Assembly (NCBI GenBank): GCA_902806435.1
Contig: CADCWO010000001.1
Span: 62,001 to 126,000 of the forward strand
Length of the DNA: 64,000 nt
Direction: 5' to 3'
Source of the DNA: an uncultured Synechococcales cyanobacterium
Lineage (GTDB): Bacteria; Cyanobacteriota; Cyanobacteriia; Thermosynechococcales; Thermosynechococcaceae
Every line of letters starts with the position of its first letter. Position 1 is the first letter of the stretch. Shown piece by piece: positions 36,523 through 46,276 of this stretch. The notes under the pieces are model-generated. The model had not been told where the DNA came from and ran no database searches. It saw only the letters and a list, made by a program, of their open reading frames with translations. The position numbers were made by a program, and so were the translations under genes.

Positions 36523-36984
36523 TTAAAAGCAATCTTCAACCAGCGAATTCATTAATTGACTGTACTGCTCGGTATTGATTTTTTGATCTTCGTACAGCTC
36601 AAACAAGAAATCCAGCAGAGCCCAGCCGGTAATGTTTCGGTCTACAACACCTTTGGCAGCGGCTAATGCTTCTACGGAAGTTTCATAGTTTTTCTCGTCG
36701 ATAAAGACTTCATTGCCTGGCGTGGAATAGGCAACAGTCCAGTGGCAACCTTGCGGGATCAGCTTAATGAGCCAGCCTCGATAGCATTTTTTTCGGGCGA
36801 TCGGGTGTTTTTTGCGTTGGGATTGAAAAACACGGAACTTCAAGTTGAAGACTTTGAGGCTCTGCTGTTTGACCTGATCATCCTGTTGTTTAACCTGCTT
36901 CCTTAAATGCTGAAGCATTAAGCCTTGTTGTTTGACCCGCTGCGCGAGTAAGTCCAGGTTCAGTTGGTTTTGATCGCCATCCAT
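36523..36984 (-). CDS. Hypothetical protein with N-terminal coiled coil
   Basis: A 153-residue protein. Residues about 8-45 are a Gln/Lys/Leu-rich coiled coil with a repeated VKQQ pattern. A basic stretch (QRKKHPIARKK) and a globular C-terminal part (about 65-153, WLIKLIPQGCHWTVAYSTPGNEVF, ALLDFLFELYEDQKI) follow. There is no signal or membrane segment. The family is not recognised; it may be a cyanobacterium-specific regulatory or adaptor protein. Upstream it shares a region with the terminator of the aldolase gene. Confidence 0.7.
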   Translation of the reverse strand: MDGDQNQLNLDLLAQRVKQQGLMLQHLRKQVKQQDDQVKQQSLKVFNLKFRVFQSQRKKHPIARKKCYRGWLIKLIPQGCHWTVAYSTPGNEVFIDEKNYETSVEALAAAKGVVDRNITGWALLDFLFELYEDQKINTEQYSQLMNSLVEDCF

Positions 36985-37095
36985 ATATGCGCAACGCTAA
37001 CGTATTGCTCAGCGTTCTCTAGAGAGATAACTTACCAAAAGCAGACTAGCATATGGCCTTAGCATTATGTAATAGAGAACACATTTAGTAAAAAA

Positions 37096-37119
37096 GCCCT
37101 GTCTCAACAGAGCTTTTTC
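37096..37119 (-). terminator. Rho-independent terminator of the aldolase gene
   Basis: Read on the minus strand: AAAAAGCTCTGT, a short TGAG loop, then ACAGGGCTTTTTT, a seven-bp stem with one wobble and a T-run. It lies just after the aldolase stop and could also stop transcripts coming from the other side because of its A-run. Confidence 0.8.
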
Positions 37120-37142
37120 AAGTTTATCAGAGATCACGAGCG

Positions 37143-38177
37143 CTAGACAGCGGCCATTTGCTTTTCCATCTCTTCACTGTAGCTGCCCGTAGCCGCTGCA
37201 CTGTTGCACTTAGCTCGATGGGCTAGTTTCTGTTGAGCAGTAGGCACATTGGCCTTCTCACCCTTCCAGCTTTCCAAGGAAGGTTGCTGCAAGGCCCGGC
37301 CATAGGAGAAGGTCAGCTTCCAGGGAAGCTTTGACCCATACTTAGCATTCATCGCGTTCAAGTTAGCAGTAGCCAGCTCATTGCTCTGACCACCAGACAG
37401 AAAAGCAATCCCAGGCACCGCCGCCGGAACGGTCCGCAGTAAGCACCTGACGGTGGCTTCCGCAACTTGATCAACACTGGCTTGCTGGGGACAATCTTGG
37501 GCAGAAATCACCATATTGGGCTTGAGGACCATTTGCTCTAAAACCACCCCTTGGGTGATCAGCTGGTTAAAAACGGTCCGCAAAACTTCTTCAGTCACCT
37601 CGTAGCAGCGCTCAATCGTATGATCGCCGTCCATCAGTACTTCTGGCTCAACGATGGGGACGATACTCGCTTCCTGGCAAAGGGCAGCATATCGAGCTAG
37701 GGCATGAGCGTTAACCTCAATGCAGGCCCGGCTAGGAATGCCCTCCCCAATCGTGATCACAGCCCGCCACTTGGCAAACCGCGCACCCATCTGGTAGTAC
37801 TCAGCTAAGCGATCGCGCAGACCATCCAAGCCTTCCGTCACCTTCTCGTCAGGATGACCAGCCAATTCCTTAGCACCCGTATCTACCTTAATACCGGGTA
37901 GCATTCCGGCATCGGTAATCACCTTGACAAAGGGGGTACCATCTTTCGTGGATTGGCGAATCGTCTCGTCGTATAGAATAGGGCCACTGATAAACTCACC
38001 AATTCCTGGAGCGGTCAATAACATCTGACGATAAGCCTGCCGCGCTTCTTCCGTGGTTGGAATGCCTAGTTTTTGAAATCGCTTGTTACAGGTACCGTTG
38101 CTTTCATCGATCGCTAAAATGCCCTTACCTTCAGAGACCATTGCTTGCGCATTGGCTGCCAACTCTTGTGCACTCAT
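37143..38177 (-). CDS. Fructose-bisphosphate aldolase class I
   Basis: A glycolytic/Calvin-cycle aldolase that cleaves or forms fructose-1,6-bisphosphate by a Schiff base. From ATG 38177, which has GAGGA upstream, it has 344 residues; the longer open frame to 38234 adds 19 residues without homology. Motifs: GKGILAIDESNGTCNKRF, AKWRAVI with an active-site Lys, VEPEVL, and the Schiff-base Lys in VLKPNMVI, then FLSGGQS. It is divergent from putA with a spacer of about 220 bp. Confidence 0.96.
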   Translation of the reverse strand: MSAQELAANAQAMVSEGKGILAIDESNGTCNKRFQKLGIPTTEEARQAYRQMLLTAPGIGEFISGPILYDETIRQSTKDGTPFVKVITDAGMLPGIKVDTGAKELAGHPDEKVTEGLDGLRDRLAEYYQMGARFAKWRAVITIGEGIPSRACIEVNAHALARYAALCQEASIVPIVEPEVLMDGDHTIERCYEVTEEVLRTVFNQLITQGVVLEQMVLKPNMVISAQDCPQQASVDQVAEATVRCLLRTVPAAVPGIAFLSGGQSNELATANLNAMNAKYGSKLPWKLTFSYGRALQQPSLESWKGEKANVPTAQQKLAHRAKCNSAAATGSYSEEMEKQMAAV

Positions 38178-38398
38178 ATCTAAATCCTCATTAACAATTT
38201 CGTAGTAACACCTGTATTCAATCAACGTATCCAATTAAGGATTAAGGGTGCCATTGCTACCAGTGTCTATCGGTTTGCTGATGCTTACAAGTCCAGATTC
38301 GCTCTATGCATGTTTTGGTTGAGCCCCCAGCGGTACCATGCAACACAGCTGGCTGCCCCAGGGCCAAGCTATCTTGGAGGTATACGGTAAGCATTTGG

Positions 38399-41374
38399 AT
38401 GAGGTTTTCGGCCGTGGTGGGGCAAATATCCAAAAGTACCTACGAACCAAGGACCCAGGCGATCGCACGCCAGCTTCTAGCGACCACTGAGGACCGCTCT
38501 TTTCTGGCCCAACTAAGAGACCAAATACGCTGGGACGATAAACTGCTGGCTTGGGCGATGGATAATCCCAGTCTGCGTGTCCAGTTATTTCGCCTGATCG
38601 ACTGCTTACCTGCCCTGACCAGCAAACCAGAGATTGCGCGTCACCTGCAGGAATACTTGGGGGATGAGGCCGTAGAGTTACCGGCGGCCCTCAAGGGTAT
38701 GCTCAACTTCACCAGTCCTGAGGCGCTGCCGGGGCAGGTTGCTGCTACTACCGTAGCCACCGCCGTCGAAACCTTGGCCCACAAATACATCGCTGGGGAA
38801 ACACTGCAGCAAGCACTGAAGACGATTGAGCGGTTACGCAAAAGTAAGATGGCCTTCACAATGGACTTGTTAGGGGAGGCCGTGATTACAGAACGGGAGG
38901 CCCAGGCCTACCTAGACCGCTACCTGGAGCTGATGACCCAATTGACGGCGGCGGCAGCGCAATGGCCGACGGTGCAGCAAATCGACAAGGCAGATGGAGA
39001 AACGCTGCCCAAAGTCCAAGTTTCGGTGAAATTGACCGCCTTTTATTCGCAATTTGATCCACTGGATGCCCAGGGTAGTCAAGAGCGGGTCAGCGATCGC
39101 TTGCGTATACTTCTGCGCCATGCACAAGCCGTGGGTGCCGCTGTTCACTTTGATATGGAGCAGTACGCCTACAAAGACCTGACGCTGGCTATCCTCAAGG
39201 ATTTGTTGATGGAGGAAGAGTTTCGCCATCGCACGGATGTAGGCATCACCCTGCAAGCCTACCTACGCGATAGCGAAGCAGACCTCCAAGATTGGGTTGC
39301 GTGGGCTAAACAGCGGCAGCATCCCGTAACCGTGCGTTTAGTCAAAGGAGCCTACTGGGACCAAGAAACGATCAAGGCAATTCAAAAAGGGTGGCAACTT
39401 CCTGTCTATCGTGAAAAAGCTTCTACAGATGCTAATTTTGAGCGCTTGACGCAACTGCTGCTAGAAAATCACCAGTACCTTTATGCCGCAATTGGCAGTC
39501 ACAATGTTCGTTCTCTGGGACGGGCGATCGCGATCGCCGAAGACTTGCAAGTTCCCCGCCGGGGGTTTGAGCTGCAAGTGTTGTACGGCATGGCGGACAA
39601 GCTAGCGAAAGCTTTGGTGGAGCAAGGCCACCGGGTACGGGTGTACTGCCCTTACGGTGAGTTGATTCCAGGAATGTCCTACCTGATCCGGCGGTTGCTG
39701 GAGAACACTGCCAATAGTTCTTTTATCCGCCAGCAGGCATCTGCCGAGCCAGCGGAATTGTTGGCGGCGCCGCAGATGGAACACGGAGGTTTTATGCCAG
39801 TTCACCACAATAACGCACCAGATACCGATTACGCCGCTGCTGCCAACCGGGACCACGCCTTAGCAGCCGTTCAAACCGTGCGCCAGCAACTCGGCAAACC
39901 TTACTGGCCGCTGATCAACGGTGAATGGGTATCCACCACAGAGACTGTTGATTCCCTGAACCCCGCTAACCCGCTTGAAGTTGTAGGTCAGGTCGGGTCA
40001 ATTACAACGGAGCAAGCGGAACAGGCACTGCAAGCGGCTAAAGCTGCCTTTGTGACCTGGAAGCAAACCTCGGCTAAGCAGCGGGGAGATCTGTTACGTC
40101 GGGCGGCTGAGCTGATGGAACAGCAACGCAGCGAGCTGGCCGCCTGGATGGTGTTTGAAGTCGGCAAAACGCTGCATGAGGGGGATGTAGAAGTCTCTGA
40201 GGCGATTGACTTTTGCCACTACTACGCCGATCAAATGGAGCGCTTAGACCGAGGAGAGGAGCGCAATTTGCCTGGTGAAACCAATCAGTATCACTACCAA
40301 CCCCGGGGGCTGGCTGTGGTAATTTCTCCTTGGAACTTTCCCTTGGCGATTCCTACCGGCATGGTTGTCGCAGCTTTAGTGACGGGAAACTGCACCCTGC
40401 TTAAACCGGCTGAACCTTCGGCGGTAATTGCAGCCAAGCTGGCAGAAATTTTGGTTGAGGCAGGATTCCCACCAGGCGTGTTCCAGTACCTACCAGGGCG
40501 AGGATCAGTCATTGGTCCTTACCTGGTGCAGCATCCTGACGTTCAGATGATTGCTTTTACCGGGTCGCAGGAGGTTGGTTGTCGGATCTATGCAGAGGCA
40601 GCAGTATTGCAGCCAGGGCAAAAGCATTTGAAGCGGGTGATTGCAGAGATGGGGGGCAAAAACGCCGTGATCGTTGATCAGAGCGCTGATCTTGACCAGG
40701 CGGTTACCGGTGTAGCGCAATCAGCGTTTAGTTATAGTGGCCAAAAGTGTTCTGCCTGCTCTCGCGTGATTGTCCTCGACTCCATCTATGACAGCTTTGT
40801 GCAGCGATTGGTGGAAGCGGCGCGATCGCTAAATCTGGGGCCCGCAGAAGCTCCAGGCACTCAGGTTGGTCCGGTGATTAATGCCAAAGCGCAAGCCCGG
40901 ATTCAGGAGTACATTGCTAAAGGGAAAACAGAAGCAACCGTCGCCCTAGAGCTGCCCGCGCCGCAGCCCGGTTATTTTATTGGACCTGTGATCTTTACGG
41001 AAGTTTCTCCTACTGCCACGATCGCCCAAGAAGAAATTTTTGGTCCGGTCCTATCCGTCTTGCGGGTCCAAAGCTTTGATCAGGCGATCGCTGTTGCCAA
41101 TGGCACGAACTATGCCCTGACCGGCGGCCTGTATTCCCGTACGCCTTCTCATATTCAGCAAGCCAAAGCTCAATTTGAAGTGGGGAACCTGTATATTAAT
41201 CGGGGTATCACAGGTGCGATCGTGGACCGACAACCCTTTGGTGGCTTCAAGCTCTCCGGAGTTGGCTCAAAAGCGGGTGGTCAAGATTATTTGCTGCAAT
41301 TCCTGGAACCGCGCGTCATTACAGAAAACGTCCAACGCCAGGGTTTTGCGCCGATTCAGGGAATGGATGACTAG
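38399..41374 (+). CDS. putA: Bifunctional proline dehydrogenase / P5C dehydrogenase PutA
   Basis: Oxidises proline to glutamate in two steps. The N-terminal flavin-dependent proline dehydrogenase domain (about 60-470) has QVSVKLTAFYSQFDPLD, VRLVKGAYWD and IGSHNVRSL. The C-terminal P5C dehydrogenase domain (about 490-980) has ISPWNFPLAIP, FTGSQEVG, AEMGGKNAVIVD, catalytic Cys784 in GQKCSACSR and EEIFGPVLSV. About 990 residues and no ribbon-helix-helix domain: a short PutA without the DNA-binding part. The open frame begins at 38306; I prefer ATG 38399 (or GTG 38414 with GAGG nine bases upstream), since homology starts near TQAIARQLL. It may bind the membrane, as family members do. Confidence 0.95.
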   Translation: MRFSAVVGQISKSTYEPRTQAIARQLLATTEDRSFLAQLRDQIRWDDKLLAWAMDNPSLRVQLFRLIDCLPALTSKPEIARHLQEYLGDEAVELPAALKGMLNFTSPEALPGQVAATTVATAVETLAHKYIAGETLQQALKTIERLRKSKMAFTMDLLGEAVITEREAQAYLDRYLELMTQLTAAAAQWPTVQQIDKADGETLPKVQVSVKLTAFYSQFDPLDAQGSQERVSDRLRILLRHAQAVGAAVHFDMEQYAYKDLTLAILKDLLMEEEFRHRTDVGITLQAYLRDSEADLQDWVAWAKQRQHPVTVRLVKGAYWDQETIKAIQKGWQLPVYREKASTDANFERLTQLLLENHQYLYAAIGSHNVRSLGRAIAIAEDLQVPRRGFELQVLYGMADKLAKALVEQGHRVRVYCPYGELIPGMSYLIRRLLENTANSSFIRQQASAEPAELLAAPQMEHGGFMPVHHNNAPDTDYAAAANRDHALAAVQTVRQQLGKPYWPLINGEWVSTTETVDSLNPANPLEVVGQVGSITTEQAEQALQAAKAAFVTWKQTSAKQRGDLLRRAAELMEQQRSELAAWMVFEVGKTLHEGDVEVSEAIDFCHYYADQMERLDRGEERNLPGETNQYHYQPRGLAVVISPWNFPLAIPTGMVVAALVTGNCTLLKPAEPSAVIAAKLAEILVEAGFPPGVFQYLPGRGSVIGPYLVQHPDVQMIAFTGSQEVGCRIYAEAAVLQPGQKHLKRVIAEMGGKNAVIVDQSADLDQAVTGVAQSAFSYSGQKCSACSRVIVLDSIYDSFVQRLVEAARSLNLGPAEAPGTQVGPVINAKAQARIQEYIAKGKTEATVALELPAPQPGYFIGPVIFTEVSPTATIAQEEIFGPVLSVLRVQSFDQAIAVANGTNYALTGGLYSRTPSHIQQAKAQFEVGNLYINRGITGAIVDRQPFGGFKLSGVGSKAGGQDYLLQFLEPRVITENVQRQGFAPIQGMDD

Positions 41375-41664
41375 GTTTTACTGATTGGTTTTACTGCCAA
41401 TATTCATTCCAGGTCGTTATTACCCCCGTCTCAGCTGGCAGCTTTATTTGCAGGTTGTGCATGGCGCAGCTTCTTGCAGCCAACAAAACATTCTGTCCCT
41501 TGACGTCAGTGCACCCCGGAACTGGATAGTGCTTAGAGACATCAGTGACCCGTAGATATCCGCTTGTGGGTTGTCCTAGAGCACATCGTGGCGCTAGCAG
41601 CCCCTGTAAGGCTGAAGAACTTTGATAGACTGCCTGGATAGAAGTTTGAGAAAGATCGCGAAGT

Positions 41665-42771
41665 ATGGTCGAGCCGCGTTCGAGGTCAACTACCCCTACA
41701 GCCCCTCTGAAGCTATTGTTTGTCTCAACTCCGGTTGGCCCTCTGGGAACAGGCATAGGAGGTGGGGTCGAGCTGACGTTGCAAAACATGGCCCAGATTT
41801 TAACGGAGCGGGGGTATCAAGTGCATGTGGTTGCGCCCCGTGGTTCCACTCTCCCAAACGCAACTATCATCCAAATTGATGGGATAGTTCAGACTCCTGC
41901 CCAAACCCAAGAACGGACTGCCCCCATCCTGATGCCACCAGATTCAGTTTTGGCACGAATGTGGGATTATACCCGTCAAGTGCAGACCAATTACGATCTA
42001 ATTGTCAACTTTGCCTACGACTGGCTGCCCTTCTACCTGACACCCTTTCTCAGGACTCCAGTTGCTCACATGGTCAGTATGGGTTCGTTGACTGATGCCA
42101 TGGATCAGATCATTGCTGAAGTGGCAGCCCAAGCTCCCGCGACCATTGGCGTCTATACCCAAACCCAGGCAGCAACCTTTGCTTTTTTTGATCAGTGTTA
42201 TCCCTTGGGTAGCGGCCTGGATTTATCCCTATATCAATTTTGTGAGGAACCGGGGCCTTGGTTATGCTGGCTGGGCCGGATTGCCCCGGAGAAAGCTTTA
42301 GAAGATGCTGTAGCCGCAGTTCAAGCTACCCGAACCCCCTTAAAAATTCTGGGCCAGATCCAGGACACAGCTTACTGGCAGCAAATTCAGCAAGATTATC
42401 CAGATGCTCCAATTGAGTACTTAGGCTTTTTACCCACAAAGCAAATGCAGCAGGTGGTGGGCCAATGCCGAGCTTTGCTAATCACCTCCCGCTGGGTAGA
42501 AGCCTTTGGCAATGTTGTGATTGAAGCTTTAGCCTGTGGGACGCCAGTGATTGCCTACCGTCGCGGTGGGCCAGCGGAGATCGTCCGGGAAGGTAAGTCA
42601 GGTTGGTTAGTTGAACCTGACAGTGTATCCGGGCTTATCACCGCAATTGGGAGCATTGACGAAATTGACCGTGTGGCCTGCCGCCAGCAAGCGGAGTCGG
42701 AATATTCCCTCTCTGCCCTGGGCGATCGCGTGGAACAATGGTTTCGAGAGATCCTCTGCACTCGTCTATGA
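41665..42771 (+). CDS. Glycosyltransferase family 4 protein
   Basis: A retaining GT-B glycosyltransferase of 368 residues. The N-terminal domain opens FVSTPVGPLGTGIGGGVEL. The C-terminal domain has the nucleotide-sugar site: CWLGRIAPEKALEDAVAA, SRWVEAFGNVVIEALACGTPVIAYRRGGPAEIV, with the E(x7)E motif. It probably makes a surface polysaccharide or glycolipid. About 15 residues precede the usual start, so TTG near 41716 is possible. The stop overlaps the S66 peptidase ATG (ATGA), suggesting coupling. Confidence 0.93.
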   Translation: MVEPRSRSTTPTAPLKLLFVSTPVGPLGTGIGGGVELTLQNMAQILTERGYQVHVVAPRGSTLPNATIIQIDGIVQTPAQTQERTAPILMPPDSVLARMWDYTRQVQTNYDLIVNFAYDWLPFYLTPFLRTPVAHMVSMGSLTDAMDQIIAEVAAQAPATIGVYTQTQAATFAFFDQCYPLGSGLDLSLYQFCEEPGPWLCWLGRIAPEKALEDAVAAVQATRTPLKILGQIQDTAYWQQIQQDYPDAPIEYLGFLPTKQMQQVVGQCRALLITSRWVEAFGNVVIEALACGTPVIAYRRGGPAEIVREGKSGWLVEPDSVSGLITAIGSIDEIDRVACRQQAESEYSLSALGDRVEQWFREILCTRL

Positions 42772-43673
42772 CCCTTAGCTGCCAATTACCACCACCCCTT
42801 CGACCAGGCGATTGCCTGCACGTGGTTGTCCCTAGTGGCACCCTACGTGAACCGGATGCCCTACACCGGGGCATTGAGATCTGGAGATCGCGAGGCTATG
42901 AAATTGAACTCAGTTCGGGGGTCGAGGCCCGTTGGGGTTACCTAGCGGGTAAAGATTGCGATCGCCGCCGGCAGCTAGCTACTGCCCTGAAAGACCCTGG
43001 CTGTCGTGGTGTACTCTGTGCCCGCGGTGGGTACGGTGGTGCCCGGTTATTGGAAGATTGGGTCTGGTCTAGGGACAGCGTTCAAACTGATTCCAAGTGG
43101 TTGATTGGCTACTCAGACATTACCAGCTTACTTTGGAGCCTTGCCCAGGTTGGGGTTGCCGGTGTGCATGGACCTGTCTTAACCAACCTGGCGGCTGAAC
43201 CGGAATGGTCACTGAATCGTCTGTTCGACTGTGTTGAGGGCCGTCCGCTTCCTGCTTTGCAAGGCATTGGCTGGGGAGGTGGCAAAGTAAGTGGTGTTCT
43301 GTTGCCTGCCAATCTGACGGTAGCAACCCACCTGCTGGGCACCCCTGTTCAACCAGATTTGACAGACGTGATCTTAGCGCTGGAGGACGTTTCAGAAGTG
43401 CCCTACCGGATTGACCGGATGTTGACCCAGTGGCGGATGAGCGGTGCCTTTAAAGATGTGCGGGGAATTGCGTTGGGGCGGTTTAGCCAGTGTTATCCCC
43501 CTGCCCATATTCCCAGTTTTACAGTGGAAGAAGTTTTACGCGATCGCTTAGGCGGCTTAGACATTCCGGTTGTTTCCGGCCTCCCCTTTGGTCACGATGG
43601 CCCTAATGCTGCTCTGCCTGTAGGTTTACCCGTCTGTCTAGATGCTGATCAAGGTTTGCTGAATTTTGAGTGA
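42768..43673 (+). CDS. S66 family LD-carboxypeptidase
   Basis: A serine peptidase of about 301 residues from ATG 42768 that removes the terminal D-Ala from the tetrapeptide in peptidoglycan recycling (LdcA) or cleaves microcin-like amides (MccF). Motifs: RPGDCLHVVVPSG, ARGGYG, nucleophile Ser in IGYSDITSLL, HGP after it, catalytic Glu in LALEDVSEVPYRIDRML, and the His in FGHDGPNAALPVG. No signal is visible, so it is cytoplasmic. It overlaps the GT4 gene by 4 bp and converges with the CPBP gene 22 bp away. Confidence 0.93.
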   Translation: MTLSCQLPPPLRPGDCLHVVVPSGTLREPDALHRGIEIWRSRGYEIELSSGVEARWGYLAGKDCDRRRQLATALKDPGCRGVLCARGGYGGARLLEDWVWSRDSVQTDSKWLIGYSDITSLLWSLAQVGVAGVHGPVLTNLAAEPEWSLNRLFDCVEGRPLPALQGIGWGGGKVSGVLLPANLTVATHLLGTPVQPDLTDVILALEDVSEVPYRIDRMLTQWRMSGAFKDVRGIALGRFSQCYPPAHIPSFTVEEVLRDRLGGLDIPVVSGLPFGHDGPNAALPVGLPVCLDADQGLLNFE

Positions 43674-43695
43674 AGACCAAGACACCTCAAAATCT

Positions 43696-45087
43696 TTAGA
43701 ATGGGACTGTCAAAAAGCCACCTAAAAGAACCACAGCAACCGTATCTACAAAGCCATGAATCGTAATTGAGCACCAAAGCCGATTTGTTTCCCCAAAAGC
43801 AAAGGAATAAAATAAAGACGCTAGTACAGCAAGTAACACATAAACAAGCTTGTATTCAAAAGACGATAATAAACTCTCTGGGCCAGGGTTATTGCCAATA
43901 TGACTAATGCCAAAAATAACTGAACAAATCACAGCAGAATAACAAGTGATTATTTGATTAGTAAGCTTTGCTTTAGCCCGCTCATTGAGCTGGTCGCGAA
44001 TAAAAACCATCAGGCCAGAACGAAAAAATATTTCTTCAAAAATGCCGACTCTGAAGCTAAATAGGACAGCATAACTTAATAAGTTCAATATTTCAGAACT
44101 AGATCCAAGTAGATGAGTTGGCTTTACAAAGCCTAGCAATACTGCTGGTGGTACTAATATCAAGATAACTAGAGGGAGATGATAGAGAAGGTACTTAAGG
44201 TCTAACAGACGAACTTGAAAGCTATACCCAAAATGTTCACGGCCCAACTCAAGCCCGTAAACGATCACTAAAACAAAAAGATTGATACCCATAAAGGTAC
44301 CAAAACTAAAAAAAGGCATAGAAAAATAAAATAGTGTGCCAAGGCAGGTAATTATTAAAAAGAGATCAAATATCATTAACTTCTGGCTAGAAGTTCGTTT
44401 ACATATTGGTGAAGTCATTAATAAAAAGACTAAAACATAGCCCAAACCTATGTAATAACCTTCAAATTGGTTAGAGTTGTAGTTAGAGGAGATTAGCGAA
44501 GTATGGCTAAGAACCAGATAAATAAAGTTAACCCCAAGCAATAATAATAGTTGAGAATTTAGTCGAGAAACTACTATAAAATCTTGAATAGTTTTTACTT
44601 CTTTACTTGTCCGAAGCTTTAACATCAAGAAAGGAATCCTTAGAGCTACAAAAACTCCGGCGATAAACAATACTGTATTAAACCAAAATTCATCTTCAAA
44701 GATTAAACTATTAATTTGATTTAACCAAACGAAGTTAGCTGGGCTTAAGCTTAAAAATTTAACTACACTGATATAAATTGTGAGTGCAGCACAGACTAAA
44801 ACTTGAAATGGTAAGCCAGCATTTTTTAACAAGTCCTTCTTGGCAATTCTAGAGCCTTGAGGCGTTGCCAAGAAGAAAACAGGTAAACCACAAAAAAAGA
44901 CGGTGCTTGTAGCTTCTAAAAATTTTTCTAGGTTAGTCCATTGCTGAGAGCCTGAAAAGTTTAACCTTATAATTACTGCAAAAAACCATATCAAACACGC
45001 AAGAATTGCAACAATCAATTCATTTCTACCATTGTATTTTTTTGGTCGGGCAAACTCGCAGCGATTTAGTAATAAATTTAAGCTCAT
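43696..45087 (-). CDS. CPBP family intramembrane glutamic protease
   Basis: A 463-residue protein with about ten membrane segments. The active-site motifs lie in the C-terminal third: FEEIFFRSGL (EExxxR), FGISHIGNN and IHGFVDTVAV. CPBP proteins resemble type II CAAX proteases and include bacteriocin-immunity proteins; the substrate here is unknown. The N-terminal half is an additional, unrecognised membrane domain. The gene is visibly more AT-rich than its neighbours and contains no GCGATCGC, which suggests transfer. It is divergent from the LptF/G gene, with only 17 bp between the longest frames. Confidence 0.9.
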   Translation of the reverse strand: MSLNLLLNRCEFARPKKYNGRNELIVAILACLIWFFAVIIRLNFSGSQQWTNLEKFLEATSTVFFCGLPVFFLATPQGSRIAKKDLLKNAGLPFQVLVCAALTIYISVVKFLSLSPANFVWLNQINSLIFEDEFWFNTVLFIAGVFVALRIPFLMLKLRTSKEVKTIQDFIVVSRLNSQLLLLLGVNFIYLVLSHTSLISSNYNSNQFEGYYIGLGYVLVFLLMTSPICKRTSSQKLMIFDLFLIITCLGTLFYFSMPFFSFGTFMGINLFVLVIVYGLELGREHFGYSFQVRLLDLKYLLYHLPLVILILVPPAVLLGFVKPTHLLGSSSEILNLLSYAVLFSFRVGIFEEIFFRSGLMVFIRDQLNERAKAKLTNQIITCYSAVICSVIFGISHIGNNPGPESLLSSFEYKLVYVLLAVLASLFYSFAFGETNRLWCSITIHGFVDTVAVVLLGGFLTVPF

Positions 45088-45104
45088 AATATTTGTAAAA
45101 CTCT

Positions 45105-46262
45105 ATGTTGTACCTGGGCTTATTTGTAGCTCGTCAACCTTTTTTCAAGTTGCTACGTGTGACTTCTACATCTGTGATGGATCGCTATATTGCGACTGAG
45201 TTGGCGATGCCATTTCTATTTGGTGTAGGTGCCTTCTCGGCGGTTGGCTTAGCAATTGGTGCTGTGTTTGACTTGGTGCAAAAGGTTGCAGACTCAGGAT
45301 TAGCCCTCACAACTGCTTTGCAGGTCCTACTGTTGCAGATCCCTGAATTTGTTGTCTTGGCTTTTCCAATGTCAACCCTACTGACCACATTGGTCGTTTA
45401 TAGTCGTCTTTCAGGAGATAGTGAGATTATTGCACTGCGAGGTTGTGGCGTAAGTATTTACAGGCTGGTCCTACCGGCAATCGTTTTAAGCGTTTTCGTA
45501 ACTGGCATCACCTTTTTGTTTAATGAATCTTTGGTCCCCAGCACGAATCAAAAAGCTGCTGTAGTTTTAGACCAAGCGTTAGATCAACAGAAACCTACGT
45601 TTCAGGAAAATAATATTTTCTACCGGGAGTTTAGCGGAGGGCAACTCTCACAAGTATTTTATGCTCGACGTTTCGATGGCCGCCAGCTGCAAAACCTAAT
45701 GGTGCTTAACTTTGTATCTCAAGAACTAAAGCAAATTGTGACGGCAAAATCAGCAATCTGGAATCCAGGCCAAGAACGTTGGGCTTTCCTCAGCGGTACG
45801 ATTTACAGTGTTGCCAGCAATGGTTCTTATGAAGGGATTGTAAATTTTGCCCACCAATCCTTCCCTTACTCTAGAGTTCCTTTAGATTTGGCTAAACACA
45901 ACCGCCAGCCTGAGCAAATGAGTATTGTCCAGGCGCAGCAGTACTTACAGTTACTTGAGCAGACTGGCGATCAGCGGCAAATTCGTAAGCTAAAGCTGCG
46001 AATCCAGGAGAAGTACGCGCTTCCTTTTATCTGTGTTGTTTTTGGTTTGGCCGGAGCCTCGCTAGGCACCCGGCCTCAGCGTACCAGTACAATTACAGGA
46101 TTTGGGATCAGCGTTGTGATTATCTTTAGCTATTATTTACTTTCTTTTGTCAGCAGTTCCCTAGGGGATGCTGGAGTTTTTACCCCCTTTGTAGCTGCTT
46201 GGCTACCAGCAGTATTGGGGTTAATCACTGGCAGTGTTTTGTTGTTCCGTGCCGCTCAATAG
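45105..46262 (+). CDS. LptF/LptG family permease (YjgP/YjgQ)
   Basis: A 385-residue membrane component of the LPS export bridge: hydrophobic segments at about 28-60, 70-110, 120-145 and then 305-385, with a periplasmic jelly-roll-like domain in between. The family motifs are DRYIATELAMPFLFGVGAFSAVG, EFVVLAFPMSTLL and RLSGDSEIIALRGCGVSIY. Only one permease is present, as in other cyanobacteria I recall; LptB is not near. The start is ATG 45105 or ATG 45177 (MDRYIATEL). The later start would leave about 90 bp of divergent promoter space. Confidence 0.92.
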   Translation: MLYLGLFVARQPFFKLLRVTSTSVMDRYIATELAMPFLFGVGAFSAVGLAIGAVFDLVQKVADSGLALTTALQVLLLQIPEFVVLAFPMSTLLTTLVVYSRLSGDSEIIALRGCGVSIYRLVLPAIVLSVFVTGITFLFNESLVPSTNQKAAVVLDQALDQQKPTFQENNIFYREFSGGQLSQVFYARRFDGRQLQNLMVLNFVSQELKQIVTAKSAIWNPGQERWAFLSGTIYSVASNGSYEGIVNFAHQSFPYSRVPLDLAKHNRQPEQMSIVQAQQYLQLLEQTGDQRQIRKLKLRIQEKYALPFICVVFGLAGASLGTRPQRTSTITGFGISVVIIFSYYLLSFVSSSLGDAGVFTPFVAAWLPAVLGLITGSVLLFRAAQ

Positions 46263-46276
46263 TATCGTTAGGGTTT

